From: Hyphomicrobiales bacterium
GTDB taxonomy: Bacteria; Pseudomonadota; Alphaproteobacteria; Rhizobiales; Rhizobiaceae
Direction of reading: 5' to 3'
Assembly: GCA_900465915.1 (NCBI GenBank)
Contig: UBKJ01000017.1
Location: forward strand, 329,032-393,031
Length of the DNA stretch: 64,000 nucleotides
Part shown: piece by piece, positions 34,373 to 44,305 of the stretch
Layout: each line of letters starts with the position of its first letter
How positions within the stretch are numbered: position 1 is the stretch's first letter
The notes under the pieces: model-generated
The model's input: the letters and a program-made list of their open reading frames with translations, nothing else
Databases searched by the model: none
Told to the model about the DNA's origin: nothing
Program-made: the position numbers and the translations under genes

Positions 34373-36529
34373 TCAGCTTATATGCGCCAGCACGGCCAGA
34401 AGCAGCAAAGCGACGATGTTGGTGATCTTGATCGCCGGGTTGACGGCGGGGCCGGCCGTGTCCTTGTAGGGGTCGCCCACCGTGTCGCCGGTCACCGAGG
34501 CCTTGTGCGCCTCCGAGCCCTTGAGGTGCTTGACGCCGTCGGAATCGGTGAAGCCGTCCTCGAAGCTCTTCTTGGCGTTGTCCCAGGCGCCGCCGCCCGA
34601 GGTCATGGAGATGGCCACGAACAGCCCGTTGATGATGACGCCCAGAAGCGACGCGCCGAGCGCGGCGAAGGCCGCCGCCTTGGAGCCCGAGATCAGGAGC
34701 ACGCCGAAATAGACCACCAGCGGGGCCAAAACCGGCAAGAGCGACGGCAGGATCATCTCGCGGATCGCCGCGCGCGTCAGCATGTCGACGGCGCGGGCGT
34801 AGTCGGGCCGCTCGCGGCCCTCCATGATGCCCGGCTTCTCCTTGAACTGGCGGCGCACCTCCTTGACCACCGCGCCGCCGGCGCGGCCGACGGCCGTCAT
34901 GGCCATGCCGCCGAACAGATAGGGGATGAGGCCGCCGAAGATCAGCCCGGCCACCACGTAGGGGTTGGACAGCTCGAAGGACACCGCGCCCATGTCGGCG
35001 AAATAGGGATAGGTCTGGCCGTTGGCGGCGAAATAGGCGAGGTCGTTGGAATAGGCGGCGAACAGCACCAGCGCGCCGAGGCCGGCCGAGCCGATGGCGT
35101 AGCCCTTGGTGACGGCCTTGGTGGTGTTGCCCACCGCGTCGAGCGCGTCGGTGGCCTTGCGCACGTCGGGGTCGAGCCCGGCCATCTCGGCGATGCCGCC
35201 GGCGTTGTCGGTGACCGGGCCGAAAGCGTCGAGCGCCACGATCATGCCGGCGATGCCGAGCATGGCGGTGACGGCGATGGCGGTGCCGAACAGGCCGGCC
35301 AGCTGGTAGGTGGCGATGATGCCGCCGACGATGACGATGGCCGGCAGCGCCGTCGATTCCAGCGACACGGCGAGGCCCTGGATGACGTTGGTGCCGTGGC
35401 CGGTGACGGAGGCCTGGGCGATGGAGTTGACCGGGCGCTTGTTGGTGCCGGTGTAATATTCGGTGATGACGACGATCAGGCCGGTGACGACCAGCCCGAC
35501 GAGGCCGCAGACGAAGAGGTTGACGCCGGTGACGCTCTTGCCCGCCACGACGCCGATCTCGCCCCAGCCGACGGTGAGAAAGTTGGCGATGGCGAGGCCG
35601 GCGATGGAGAGAAGCCCCGTGGCGATCAGCCCCTTGTAGAGCGCGCCCATGATGGAGCCGTTGACGCCGAGCCGCACGAAGCCGGTGCCGACGATGGAGG
35701 TGATGACGCAGGCGCCGCAGATGACCAGCGGATAGAGCATCACGTTGGGCAGCACCGAGGAGCCGTTGAAGAAGATCGAGCCCAGCACCATGGTGGCGAC
35801 CACGGTGACGGCGTAGGTCTCGAACAGGTCGGCGGCCATGCCGGCGCAGTCGCCGACATTGTCGCCGACATTGTCGGCGATGGTGGCCGGGTTGCGCGGG
35901 TCGTCCTCGGGGATGCCGGCCTCGACCTTGCCGACCAGGTCGCCGCCGACGTCGGCGCCCTTGGTGAAGATGCCGCCGCCCAGACGCGCGAAGATGGAGA
36001 TGAGCGAGGCGCCGAAGCCGAGCGCCACCAGCGCGTCGATGACGACGCGGTCGGAGGGCGCGTAGCCGAGAAGGACGGTGAGGATGAAATAATAGACCGA
36101 GACGCCGAGCAGCGCCAAGCCCGCCACCAAAAGGCCGGTGATCGCGCCCGACTTGAAGGCCAGTTCCAGCCCGCCGGCGAGGCTGAGCGTGGCGGCCTGC
36201 GCGGTGCGCACGTTGGCGCGCACCGAGACGTGCATGCCGATGAAGCCGGTGAGGCCCGACAGCACGGCGCCGATCAGGAAGCCGATCGCCGCGGTGATGG
36301 AGAGAAGATACCAGGCGGCGAGGAAGACCACGACGCCGACCAGCGCGATGGTGGTGTATTGCCGCGTCAGATAGGCCTGCGCGCCCTCGCGGATGGCGCC
36401 GGCGATTTCCTGCATGCGCTGCGTCCCCTGGTCGGCCGCAAGCACCGACCGCGTCGCCCAAGCGGCGAAAAGGACCGAAACCAGGCCGCAGGCGATGACG
36501 AGAAGAAGAACTGCCATTCCCATTTGCAT
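34373..36529 (-). CDS. hppA: Membrane proton-pumping pyrophosphatase, potassium-independent type
   Basis: A 718-residue protein with about 16 membrane segments. The pyrophosphate site is visible as [20 protein letters not shown] and the [18 protein letters not shown] motif. The [16 protein letters not shown] segment carries Lys where potassium-dependent enzymes have Ala, so it belongs to the potassium-independent class by the established rule. It uses pyrophosphate hydrolysis to pump protons, often under low-energy stress. The ATG at 36529 begins [10 protein letters not shown]; longer readings lack support. Confidence 0.96.
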   Translation of the reverse strand: MQMGMAVLLLVIACGLVSVLFAAWATRSVLAADQGTQRMQEIAGAIREGAQAYLTRQYTTIALVGVVVFLAAWYLLSITAAIGFLIGAVLSGLTGFIGMHVSVRANVRTAQAATLSLAGGLELAFKSGAITGLLVAGLALLGVSVYYFILTVLLGYAPSDRVVIDALVALGFGASLISIFARLGGGIFTKGADVGGDLVGKVEAGIPEDDPRNPATIADNVGDNVGDCAGMAADLFETYAVTVVATMVLGSIFFNGSSVLPNVMLYPLVICGACVITSIVGTGFVRLGVNGSIMGALYKGLIATGLLSIAGLAIANFLTVGWGEIGVVAGKSVTGVNLFVCGLVGLVVTGLIVVITEYYTGTNKRPVNSIAQASVTGHGTNVIQGLAVSLESTALPAIVIVGGIIATYQLAGLFGTAIAVTAMLGIAGMIVALDAFGPVTDNAGGIAEMAGLDPDVRKATDALDAVGNTTKAVTKGYAIGSAGLGALVLFAAYSNDLAYFAANGQTYPYFADMGAVSFELSNPYVVAGLIFGGLIPYLFGGMAMTAVGRAGGAVVKEVRRQFKEKPGIMEGRERPDYARAVDMLTRAAIREMILPSLLPVLAPLVVYFGVLLISGSKAAAFAALGASLLGVIINGLFVAISMTSGGGAWDNAKKSFEDGFTDSDGVKHLKGSEAHKASVTGDTVGDPYKDTAGPAVNPAIKITNIVALLLLAVLAHIS

Positions 36530-36837
36530 CAAGGCGAACTCCCATAAGCTCGCGCCAGCCGCCCCGGACCTCGTAGCGGCGGCGCATGACGGCCCGAAAA
36601 CCCCTCCCCGGACCAGGAACAGCGGCATGGAAGCCCTGAAGCCGACTTTCCACCGGGCTTCGACGGCGCAGTTCTTCTCGATTCCGACCAAGGTTTTTCC
36701 CGGCGGCCGCCCATGGCGGAAACAGACCGGGATTCAAGCGATTGGCGGGACTTTCATTCCAGCATTCTCAATGCCGCGCCGCAAGGATGCGAAACGGCCG
36801 GGAAAAGGTCAAGCCGTTCTTTGCCGCAGCCGGCTAA
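36530..36837. other. Intergenic region upstream of hppA
   Basis: About 300 bp with no supported gene. It should hold the hppA promoter reading leftward. Small reading frames here have no ribosome site and no family resemblance. Confidence 0.5.
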
Positions 36838-36874
36838 GGCGCAAAAACAAGGGGCCGCGGTCGCCCGCGGCCCC
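36838..36874 (-). terminator. Terminator of the nusB operon
   Basis: Inverted repeat GGGGCCGCGG / CCCGCGGCCCC; on the minus strand it is followed by TTGTTTTTG. Located just downstream of the nusB stop. Confidence 0.85.
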
Positions 36875-36897
36875 TCCATGGGGATAGTCCGGCCGCG

Positions 36898-37413
36898 TCA
36901 GCCGCGCGGCCTGGGGCCGGCGCCCCGGCTTTCGCCGCGAATCACGAAGGCCAGCCGGTCGAGGACGGCGTTGACCAGCTTGGGCTCGTCCTCGGCGTAG
37001 AAGGCCTTGGCGATGTCGACATATTCCGACACGATCACCGCCGTCGGCACGTCCTTGCGGGTCTTGAGCTCCCAGGCGCCGGCGCGCAGGATGGCGCGCA
37101 GGGTGGAGTCGAGCCGCGACAGCGGCCAGTCCTCGGTCAGCGCCTGGTGGATCATCGGGTCGAGCCGGAGCTGCTCGTCGACCACGCCGGCGACGATGGC
37201 GCGGAACCATTGCGGGTCGGCGTCGAGATACTGGGCGCCGTCGACTTCCTTGCCGAGGCGGAAGGCCTCGTATTCAGCCACGACCTCCATCACGCCGGTT
37301 CCGGCGACGTCCATCTGGTAGAGCGCCTGCACCGCCGCCAGGCGGGCGACGCCGCGCTTGTTGGCGGTGCGCGGAAGATTGGGGGCGGAGCTGTTGTCCG
37401 TGGGGGTGGTCAT
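36898..37413 (-). CDS. nusB: Transcription antitermination factor NusB
   Basis: A 171-residue NusB-fold protein: [16 protein letters not shown] near the start, then [19 protein letters not shown], and the conserved [10 protein letters not shown] near residue 130. It binds boxA RNA with S10 for rRNA antitermination. The C-terminal tail ([13 protein letters not shown]) is an extra basic extension. In related genomes ribH lies directly upstream; here there are only 92 bp to ribE. Confidence 0.95.
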   Translation of the reverse strand: MTTPTDNSSAPNLPRTANKRGVARLAAVQALYQMDVAGTGVMEVVAEYEAFRLGKEVDGAQYLDADPQWFRAIVAGVVDEQLRLDPMIHQALTEDWPLSRLDSTLRAILRAGAWELKTRKDVPTAVIVSEYVDIAKAFYAEDEPKLVNAVLDRLAFVIRGESRGAGPRPRG

Positions 37414-37505
37414 GGTGGGCTCCGAAACTTCTGGCGCGGATCGATCATAGGCAAGCCCCCGGCGTCACGAGGACGCGCGGCGGCGACAGGCGCTAGGCTC
37501 TAAGC

Positions 37506-38114
37506 CTATTTCCGGTATTGCGCAAGCCTCGCCGCGTAACGGGCGAGCTGATCGATCTCGATATTGACGCGGTCGCCTGCCTTGCGCTCGCCCCAGGTGG
37601 TGGCCTCCAGCGAATGGCGGATCAGGAGCACGTCGAACTGGGCGCCCTCGACGCCGTTGACGGTCAGCGAGGTCCCGTCCAGCGCCACCGAACCCTTCTG
37701 GGCGATGAAGGGGGCCAGCGCCTCGGGCGCGCGCAGCGTGAAGCGCACCGCGTCGCCCTCCTCCTTCCGCGAAACGATCTCGGCCTGCCCGTCGACATGG
37801 CCCGACACGAGATGGCCGCCCATCTCGTCGCCCAGTTTCAGCGAGCGCTCCAGATTGACGCGGGCGCCTGTGCGCCATGCCGCGATGGTGGTCAGCCGCA
37901 GCGCCTCCTCCCAGGCCTCGACCTCGAACCAGCGCGCGTTGGAGCCCTTCTCCGGCAGCGCCACCACCGTCAGGCAGACGCCGCCGCAGGCGATGGAGGC
38001 GCCGAGCGCGATGGTCTCGGGATCGAAGCGCGTCTCGACGCGCAGGAGCACGCCCTCGTTGAGGGGTTTCACCCGCTCGATCCTGCCGATGTCGGTGACA
38101 ATGCCTGTGAACAT
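37506..38114 (-). CDS. ribE: Riboflavin synthase alpha subunit
   Basis: A 202-residue protein of two lumazine-binding repeats. It begins [10 protein letters not shown], and each repeat has an S-I-A-C-G-G-V-C-L-T-V-like or V-A-L-D-G-T-S-L-T-V motif. The GGHLVSGHVDGQAEIV block is typical. It dismutates two 6,7-dimethyl-8-ribityllumazine into riboflavin. The ATG overlaps the ribD stop as TGATG, so translation is coupled. Confidence 0.95.
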   Translation of the reverse strand: MFTGIVTDIGRIERVKPLNEGVLLRVETRFDPETIALGASIACGGVCLTVVALPEKGSNARWFEVEAWEEALRLTTIAAWRTGARVNLERSLKLGDEMGGHLVSGHVDGQAEIVSRKEEGDAVRFTLRAPEALAPFIAQKGSVALDGTSLTVNGVEGAQFDVLLIRHSLEATTWGERKAGDRVNIEIDQLARYAARLAQYRK

Positions 38115-39232
38115 CAAGCCTTCCTTACATATTCGGTATATTCGTCGTCGCCGTAGCGCGCCGCGCGCAGAACGACGAAGCCGCGCTCGATATGGGCATC
38201 GAGCGCCGGAACCGCAACGCCCCTCTCCGCCCCGATCGCCTCAGGGCCGCGGAACAGCACGATGCGGTCGACCAGGTCCTCGGCCAGGAAATCCGCCGCC
38301 ACGCGCGCGCCGCCCTCGACCAGCACGCTCGCCACGCCCTGCGCCGCGAGGTCCTCCATCAGTTCGGGAAGCGCGATGCGACCGCAATGGTCCTCGGTGG
38401 CGAGGATGCGGCAGCCGGCCGCCTGCAAGGCGGCGCGGCGGTCGGCGGGGGCGCTTTCGCCACAGGCGAGCCAGAGCGGGATCGCCCCGGCCGAGCGCGC
38501 CAGCCGCGACGACAGGGGCAGCCGCAGCGCCGTGTCGAGCACGAGGCGCACCGGCGAGCGCCGCTCCAGCCCCGGCAGGCGGCAGTCGAGCATGGGATCG
38601 TCGGCCAGCGCCGTGCCGGCGCCGACCAGGACCACGTCGCTCCCGGCCCGCAGGATGTGGGATTGCGCGCGCGAGACGGGGCCGGAAATGGCGAGCTGCC
38701 CCTCGCCGCGCCGGCCGATCATGCCGTCGGCGGAAAGCGCAAGCTTCAGAATCACTTCCGGGCGTTTTTTCGAAGATCGATTCAGGTAGCCGGCGAGATC
38801 GTCGGCGGCCTCGGCGGCCAGCACCCCCGGCGTCACGTCTATGCCGCCGGCGCGCAATATGGCGAAGCCCTTGCCGCTGACGCGCGCGTCCGGGTCGGTG
38901 GCGGCGGCCACGACGCGGGCCACGCCGGCGCGCACCAGCGCCTCGGCGCAGGGCGGCGTGCGGCCGTGATGGGCGCAGGGCTCCAGCGTCACATAGGCCG
39001 TGGCGCCGCGCGCCGCCTCGCCGGCCTCGGCCAGCGCCTGCGGCTCGGCGTGCGGCCGGCCGCCCAGCGCGGTAACGCCACGCCCGACGACGACGCCGTC
39101 CCTGACGATCAGCGTGCCGACGGAGGGGTTGGTGTCGGTCAGCCCCTTGTGGCGGCGGGCGAAGCGGATCGCCGCCGCCATGTAGCGGCGGTCCTCGGCC
39201 GAAACCCCGTCCTGGGAAACGCGCCCCATCAT
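38114..39232 (-). CDS. ribD: Bifunctional riboflavin deaminase/reductase RibD
   Basis: A 372-residue fusion. The N-terminal deaminase has the zinc motif H-A-E ([11 protein letters not shown]) and [15 protein letters not shown]. The C-terminal reductase has the conserved [23 protein letters not shown] and [12 protein letters not shown] segments. It carries out steps two and three of riboflavin synthesis after GTP cyclohydrolase II. It overlaps nrdR by 4 bp upstream and ribE by 1 bp downstream. Confidence 0.96.
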   Translation of the reverse strand: MMGRVSQDGVSAEDRRYMAAAIRFARRHKGLTDTNPSVGTLIVRDGVVVGRGVTALGGRPHAEPQALAEAGEAARGATAYVTLEPCAHHGRTPPCAEALVRAGVARVVAAATDPDARVSGKGFAILRAGGIDVTPGVLAAEAADDLAGYLNRSSKKRPEVILKLALSADGMIGRRGEGQLAISGPVSRAQSHILRAGSDVVLVGAGTALADDPMLDCRLPGLERRSPVRLVLDTALRLPLSSRLARSAGAIPLWLACGESAPADRRAALQAAGCRILATEDHCGRIALPELMEDLAAQGVASVLVEGGARVAADFLAEDLVDRIVLFRGPEAIGAERGVAVPALDAHIERGFVVLRAARYGDDEYTEYVRKA

Positions 39233-39696
39233 GCCTCCGGCTCGGCCTCGCCGGTCAGCTCATCGATGACGTTGTGGAAATCGACCGCCTTGCGGAAATT
39301 GCGATAGACGGAGGCGAAGCGGATATAGGCGATGTCGTCGATGCCCTTCAGCGCGTCCATGGCCAGCCGGCCGATCTCGTCGGAGGTCACCTCCGGCTCG
39401 CCGGAGCTTTCGAGCTGGCGCACGATGCCGGAGACGGCGCGCTCCACCCGCTCCTCGTCCACGTCGCGCTTGCGCAGCGCCACCTCGATGGACTTCATCA
39501 GCTTGTCGCGGTCGAAGGGCACGCGGCGGCCGCTCTTCTTGACCACCATCAGGTCGCGCAGCTGCACGCGCTCGAAGGTGGTGAAGCGCCCGCCGCAGAC
39601 CGAGCAGACGCGGCGGCGGCGGATGACGGCGCCCTCTTCCGCCGGGCGGGAGTCCTTCACCTGCGTGTCTTCAGACTGGCAATAGGGGCAACGCAT
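39229..39696 (-). CDS. nrdR: Transcriptional repressor NrdR
   Basis: A 155-residue protein. The N-terminal zinc ribbon is [18 protein letters not shown] with the second Cys pair in [18 protein letters not shown]. The ATP-cone domain starts [20 protein letters not shown]. It represses ribonucleotide reductase genes in response to ATP/dATP. The position between glyA and ribD is the usual rhizobial order. Confidence 0.97.
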   Translation of the reverse strand: MRCPYCQSEDTQVKDSRPAEEGAVIRRRRVCSVCGGRFTTFERVQLRDLMVVKKSGRRVPFDRDKLMKSIEVALRKRDVDEERVERAVSGIVRQLESSGEPEVTSDEIGRLAMDALKGIDDIAYIRFASVYRNFRKAVDFHNVIDELTGEAEPEA

Positions 39697-39770
39697 GAAA
39701 CTCTTTCGGGATACGGATAACTGATTCCGCCGGCATCATAGCCCATCGGCCGCCGCCCGCCCACGCCCAA

Positions 39771-39806
39771 AAAAGACAGCCCCGCCCGGCGAGCGGACGG
39801 GGCTGC
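39771..39806 (-). terminator. Terminator-like hairpin after glyA
   Basis: Minus-strand hairpin AGCCCCGTCCG / CGGGCGGGGCT-type pairing, followed by TGTCTTTTTT, 20 bp after the glyA stop. It could weaken read-through into nrdR. Confidence 0.8.
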
Positions 39807-39825
39807 GGACAGAAGGCCGGAACGC

Positions 39826-41145
39826 TTATCCCTGATAGCCGTACATGGGGAAGCGGTCGGTGAGCGCCACCACCTTGGCCTTGACGGCGGCTTCCACGGC
39901 GGCGTTGCCCTCGTCGGAATTGGCCGCCTTGAGCCCGTCGAGCACCTCGGCGATCAGCGCGCCGATCTCCTTGAACTCGGCGACGCCGAAGCCGCGCGTC
40001 GTGCCGGCCGGCGTGCCGAGGCGGACGCCGGAGGTGACGAAGGGTTTTTCGGGGTCGAAGGGAATGCCGTTCTTGTTGCAGGTGATGTTGGCGCGGCCGA
40101 GCGCCGCCTCGGCGCGCTTGCCGGTGGCGTTCTTGGGACGCAGGTCGACGAGCATCAGGTGGTTGTCGGTGCCGCCCGAGACGATGTCGAGGCCGTGCGA
40201 CTTCAGTTCCTCGGACAGGGCGCGGGCGTTGTCGACCACGTTCTTGGCGTAGAGCTTGAATTCCGGCTTCAGCGCCTCGCCGAAGGCCACGGCCTTGCCG
40301 GCGATGACATGCATCAGCGGGCCGCCCTGCAGGCCGGGGAAGACGGCCGAATTGATCTTCTTGGCGATGTCGGCGTCGTTGGTGAGGATCATGCCGCCGC
40401 GCGGGCCGCGCAGCGACTTGTGCGTCGTGGTGGTGCAGACATGGGCGTGCGGCACCGGCGACGGATGCTGGCCGCCGGCGACCAGGCCGGCGATATGGGC
40501 CATGTCGACCATCAGATAGGCGCCCACCTCGTCGGCGATCTCGCGGAAACGCTTCCAGTCCCAGATGCGCGAATAGGCGGTGCCGCCGGCGAGGATCAGC
40601 TTGGGCTTGTTCTCGCGGGCGAGACGGGCGACCTCGTCCATGTCGAGGAGATGGTCTTCCTTGCGCACGCCGTAGGAGACGACGTTGAACCACTTGCCCG
40701 ACATGTTGACGGGCGAGCCGTGCGTGAGATGGCCGCCGGAATTGAGGTCGAGGCCCATGAAGGTGTCGCCGGGCTGGAGAAGCGCCAGGAACACGGCCTG
40801 GTTCATCTGGCTGCCGGAATTGGGCTGCACATTGGCGAATTCCGCCCCGAACAGCTTCTTGGCGCGCTCGATGGCCAGCTCCTCGACCACGTCGACATAC
40901 TGGCAGCCGCCGTAATAGCGCTTGCCCGGATAGCCCTCGGCGTATTTGTTGGTGAGGATGGAGCCCTGCGCCTCCAGCACGGCGCGCGAGACGATGTTCT
41001 CCGAGGCGATCAGCTCGATCTCGTGGCGCTGGCGGCCCAGCTCGCTGCGGATCGCGCCGAAGATCTCGGCGTCGATGTCCTCGAGCGCGGCGTTGAAGAA
41101 GACATCCGACGATGCGCCGTTTGCGGCTGCATTGGCTTGCGACAT
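39826..41145 (-). CDS. glyA: Serine hydroxymethyltransferase
   Basis: A 439-residue PLP enzyme with the Schiff-base Lys243 in [14 protein letters not shown]. Also present are [34 protein letters not shown], and the Asp of VDMAHIAGL. It converts serine and tetrahydrofolate to glycine and methylene-THF. A 173-bp gap upstream (41146-41318) separates it from the ADP-ribosyltransferase-like gene and must hold the glyA promoter; no riboswitch was recognised there. Confidence 0.97.
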   Translation of the reverse strand: MSQANAAANGASSDVFFNAALEDIDAEIFGAIRSELGRQRHEIELIASENIVSRAVLEAQGSILTNKYAEGYPGKRYYGGCQYVDVVEELAIERAKKLFGAEFANVQPNSGSQMNQAVFLALLQPGDTFMGLDLNSGGHLTHGSPVNMSGKWFNVVSYGVRKEDHLLDMDEVARLARENKPKLILAGGTAYSRIWDWKRFREIADEVGAYLMVDMAHIAGLVAGGQHPSPVPHAHVCTTTTHKSLRGPRGGMILTNDADIAKKINSAVFPGLQGGPLMHVIAGKAVAFGEALKPEFKLYAKNVVDNARALSEELKSHGLDIVSGGTDNHLMLVDLRPKNATGKRAEAALGRANITCNKNGIPFDPEKPFVTSGVRLGTPAGTTRGFGVAEFKEIGALIAEVLDGLKAANSDEGNAAVEAAVKAKVVALTDRFPMYGYQG

Positions 41146-41318
41146 GTTTCACACCCTCCGGGTTTGCCGGTCATAGCTTGTCCATGACGCGCATTATCAC
41201 ACTTGATCGATCGAGGCCAATGGCCGGCAGGCGAAAAGCATGTTCCAAAATGCGGCACGGCGTCGGATTTCGGCAGGAAAAAGCGGGGCGAGATTTCCGG
41301 CCCCGCGCCCGTCCCGTT

Positions 41319-42050
41319 TCAGACCGCCAGGTCGAGATAGTCCACGCTGACATGCTCGATGTCGCGGCCGAGCCCGAGCGCCTCGTCCACGAAGCCGGAA
41401 TCCACCGGGCCGTGGCGGCCGGCCCGGACCGGCCCCTTGACATGGACCTCGTCGTAGCGCGTGTAGGCGGCGTTCATCACCGCGCTGACACCGCGACGGT
41501 AGGCGGGGGACTTTCCCTCGAATATGGAGAAGTCCGAGCTCAGATAGGTCCGGTTGAGGTCCGTCCGGCCGCCTTCGATCGTGTAGCAGACGAAAGTGTC
41601 GCCGTAGCGCTCGTAAAGCTCCCGCAGCGGCAGCGCGCGATGCGTGTCGGCCCTGATCCGGTAGAGCTTGGGCGTGACCGCGTCCTCCACGGACAATGTC
41701 GAGGCGGCGAATTGCGGCGTGCGCTGGTGCGGCGCGTGGTCCTGCAACGCCTGCCATCGGCGGATCACGCCGTCGCCGCGCCGATAGATGTTCAGGTCGT
41801 GGCGCAGATAGTTCTCCGCCCCGCCCCGCGACGCCGCGCCGAAGACGGTGTCGCCGCCGAACAGCGCGACGTTGGGCGGCGAGTCCCCGCCGACCGAGCC
41901 GACATAGCGCGGATCGGCCCAGCCCAGGAAGCCTTCCCGCGCCACGACGGAAGGCGGCCGCGCGTCGTAGCGATAGACGGAGAACGGCCAGGCCTCCGCC
42001 TCGAAACTGCGCAGCCTGCCGTTCAGGAAAAGCCTCGGGTCGTGGTCCAT
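41319..42050 (-). CDS. Pertussis toxin S1-like ADP-ribosyltransferase-fold protein
   Basis: A 243-residue orphan. Near the start, VYRYDARPP (residues 25-33) matches the NAD-binding arginine strand of pertussis toxin S1. It is followed at the right distance by GFLGWADP (the Trp44 region) and by VFGAASRGGAENYL (69-82) at the STS-strand position. YRIRAD (130-135) and a Y-G-D turn (149-151) also echo S1. A candidate catalytic Glu is E201 in YDEVHVKGPV. The STS motif is degenerate (GAAS) and the S1 His35 has no clear counterpart. There is no signal peptide and no adjacent immunity gene or macrodomain hydrolase. The ATG at 42050 is the most likely start. Family resemblance is read by eye; activity and target are unknown. 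Confidence 0.65.
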   Translation of the reverse strand: MDHDPRLFLNGRLRSFEAEAWPFSVYRYDARPPSVVAREGFLGWADPRYVGSVGGDSPPNVALFGGDTVFGAASRGGAENYLRHDLNIYRRGDGVIRRWQALQDHAPHQRTPQFAASTLSVEDAVTPKLYRIRADTHRALPLRELYERYGDTFVCYTIEGGRTDLNRTYLSSDFSIFEGKSPAYRRGVSAVMNAAYTRYDEVHVKGPVRAGRHGPVDSGFVDEALGLGRDIEHVSVDYLDLAV

Positions 42051-42129
42051 CGCGTCTCCTCCGGTTGGGAAGACGCATGCTAGCCCGCGCCCAGCGGGCG
42101 CTGAACCGTCGGCCATGACAGGTCGGACG

Positions 42130-42160
42130 AAAAAAGCCGCCCGGTGGTCCGGGCGGCTTC
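42130..42160 (-). terminator. Terminator of the L,D-transpeptidase gene
   Basis: Hairpin AAGCCGCCCGG / CCGGGCGGCTT with a TGGT loop; on the minus strand it ends in a T-run. It separates the transpeptidase from the ADP-ribosyltransferase-like gene, so that gene needs its own promoter in 42051-42130. Confidence 0.9.
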
Positions 42161-42182
42161 AGGAAGGATCAGGCGGCTGCGA

Positions 42183-43478
42183 TCAGGTGTTGGTGCCGAG
42201 CGACAACGAGGCCGCGCCGTCCATCTTGTAGATGTCGTCGCGGAACTGCACCACGCCGTCGCCGGTGGACCAGGCGGTGATGTAGACGAAATGCAGCGGC
42301 ACCGGGTCGGCGAGCTGCACCGGCGTGTTGACGCCGGAGCGGATGGTGTTCTCGATGTTCTCGCGGTCCCAGCCCGGCGTGTTCTGCAACAGCCACACGT
42401 CGAGGTCGCGCACGTTCTGCACGCGCACGCAGCCGGAGGAGTCGAAGCGCATGAGCTTGTTGAAATAGCTCTTCTGCGGCGTGTCGTGCATGTAGACGGA
42501 ATAGGGATTGTTGAAGTTGATCTTGGTCGAGGACATGGCGTTGATCTTGCCCGGGTCCTGGCGGAACATCAGCTTCACCGCGTCGTCGGTGTTCCAGTCG
42601 ACGCTTTCCGGCGGCACTTCCTGGCCTTGCGCGTTGTAGAGGCGGATCTTGTTCTTGGTCAGATATTGCGGGTCCTTCCGCATCAGCGGAATGATGTCCT
42701 TCTGGATGATCGACTTGGGCGCGTTCCAGTAGGGATTGAGGATGACCTCGTGGATCTTGGAGGCGAGAAGCGGCGTCTGGCGGTCGATCTTGCCGACGAC
42801 CGCCGTGTGGCGCTGCACGACGCTGCCGTTCTCCACCGCCTCGATGCGGGCGGCGGGGATGTTGACCATGACGAAGCGCGGCTCCTTGGAGGCCTCCTCG
42901 GCCAGCGGCGCGAGGCGCTGGAGATTGGTCTGGAGCTGGCCGAGCCGCACATTGACGTCGATATTCATCGCCGCATAAGTGAACTGGCCCATAACGCCGT
43001 CGGTGGGCAGGCCGTGGCGGGCCTGGAAGCGCTTGACGGCGGCGTCGACATAGGTGTCGTAGGCGGTGGAGACGCCGGCCTCGCGCGGCAGGTCGCCCGA
43101 GACGATCAGGCGCTTGCGCAGCACCTGCACGGCCGGATCGTCGGCGCCGAGCCGGAAGGCGGCGTCGCCCGGCACGGTCGGCCAGCCGCCCTGCGCGGCG
43201 AGCTCGGAATACTGGCCGATGGCGGTCTGGAGATTGGCCATGGTCTGCTGGCTCAGCACCGGCTGGTTGGTCGCCACCTTGGCCGCGCCCGTCGCATGGG
43301 CGTCGAACTGGTCGTCCCAGTTGCCGCGGCGCGGCGCGCCGATGACGTCGGTCAGCGTCTGGGCGAAGGCCGGCGACAGGAAGGCGGAGGCGGCCACGGA
43401 AAGGCCGGCGGTCGCCGCGCCGCGCAGGAAGCGGCGGCGGTCGAGCGCATAGGCGGCGGTCTTGTCGGTCTTGGTCAT
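42183..43478 (-). CDS. L,D-transpeptidase (YcbB-type) with Tat signal
   Basis: A 431-residue protein. The twin-arginine signal DRRRFLRGAATAG ends near A-F-A-Q (residue 40). A peptidoglycan-binding domain (LRKRLIVSGDL ... FQARHGLPTDGVMG) is followed by the YkuD domain. There, His331 in VYMHDTPQKSYF and Cys350 in SSGCVRV form the catalytic site. It makes 3-3 crosslinks or anchors proteins to peptidoglycan in the periplasm. The ATG at 43478 places the Arg pair correctly. The nearby ldtR regulator suggests it is the LdtP-type target. Confidence 0.94.
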   Translation of the reverse strand: MTKTDKTAAYALDRRRFLRGAATAGLSVAASAFLSPAFAQTLTDVIGAPRRGNWDDQFDAHATGAAKVATNQPVLSQQTMANLQTAIGQYSELAAQGGWPTVPGDAAFRLGADDPAVQVLRKRLIVSGDLPREAGVSTAYDTYVDAAVKRFQARHGLPTDGVMGQFTYAAMNIDVNVRLGQLQTNLQRLAPLAEEASKEPRFVMVNIPAARIEAVENGSVVQRHTAVVGKIDRQTPLLASKIHEVILNPYWNAPKSIIQKDIIPLMRKDPQYLTKNKIRLYNAQGQEVPPESVDWNTDDAVKLMFRQDPGKINAMSSTKINFNNPYSVYMHDTPQKSYFNKLMRFDSSGCVRVQNVRDLDVWLLQNTPGWDRENIENTIRSGVNTPVQLADPVPLHFVYITAWSTGDGVVQFRDDIYKMDGAASLSLGTNT

Positions 43479-43776
43479 TTTGCTCGGTCCCAACACGGCT
43501 TGCCGCTCGCGCGGCGCTGATCCAGAAGCATAGCAGCAACGGCGTTTCATGGCGACAAAAAGGGCGGCGGAAAGCGCGTATGCGCGGCTTTCGGCTCGCC
43601 CGTCGCCGAGGCGGCGCTTGATCCGCGCCGTTCGTGCATGCTTATGGCGGTTTTTATGGCTTATTCATGTCGCGCGGCGCGGATTTCAAGCCGCCGCCCC
43701 CACGATTCCGCCCGCAAGGCGCAGCCACGCAGAAATGCCGCCATGGTTGTGGCCGTTCGGCAACATGTCGGAGCGT

Positions 43777-44250
43777 CTATTGCACGCGGTTCGGGCAGAG
43801 CGCCTTGAACTGGCCGAGCGCCACGTCGTAGCCGGAGGCGCTCGAACCGTCCAAGGGTTCGCCGCCGCCCGCCTCGACCAGAATATATTCGACGCCCATG
43901 CCGGTCGGGTCGTAGTCCGGGTTCGGCCCCTTGAACCAGTAGCCCTGCCCGTAGAGCGTCGTGAACCGGCCGGTCCGGCAATTGGCGGCGATTTCGGTGC
44001 GCAGCGGCGTCTTCATCTCGTCGGCGACGCATTTGGGCGTCACCTTCCGCACGTAGTCGCGGCAATAGGCGACGGCGTTCGCCTTCGTGTGCCTGGTGGT
44101 GATCCTGGCGTGGGTGGTCCCGATATTGGATTTCTTCACCACCGTCACCAGCATGCCGGCGCGCGAGCCGTAATAGAGCGTCTCGGCCGAGGCGGCTGTG
44201 GCGCAGGAAAGAGCGAGCGCCGCGATCGTGGTTCTGAGGAGCATGGTCAT
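43777..44250 (-). CDS. Exported Cys-containing hypothetical protein
   Basis: A 157-residue protein with a signal peptide cleaved near A-S-A-E (ATAASAETLYYGSR). The mature part has four Cys (AYCRDYV, PKCVAD, ANCRTG and a terminal ALCPNRVQ), spaced as two likely disulfides. No known domain was recognised. The ATG at 44250 follows GGGAGGA. It sits between ldtR and the transpeptidase on the same strand, so it may be an envelope protein of the same regulon. Function unknown. Confidence 0.75.
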   Translation of the reverse strand: MTMLLRTTIAALALSCATAASAETLYYGSRAGMLVTVVKKSNIGTTHARITTRHTKANAVAYCRDYVRKVTPKCVADEMKTPLRTEIAANCRTGRFTTLYGQGYWFKGPNPDYDPTGMGVEYILVEAGGGEPLDGSSASGYDVALGQFKALCPNRVQ

Positions 44251-44305
44251 TCCTCCCAAGGTCGCCGCCATTCTCCACGCCCCGCCGCGCGGGTCAAGAC
44301 GCGCG

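Noticed and set aside
34343..36547. Very long plus-strand frame over hppA
   Set aside because: Antisense shadow of the well-supported pyrophosphatase; low-complexity D/G/A/R protein.
41146..41318. Glycine riboswitch upstream of glyA
   Set aside because: No recognisable aptamer core; the gap is short.
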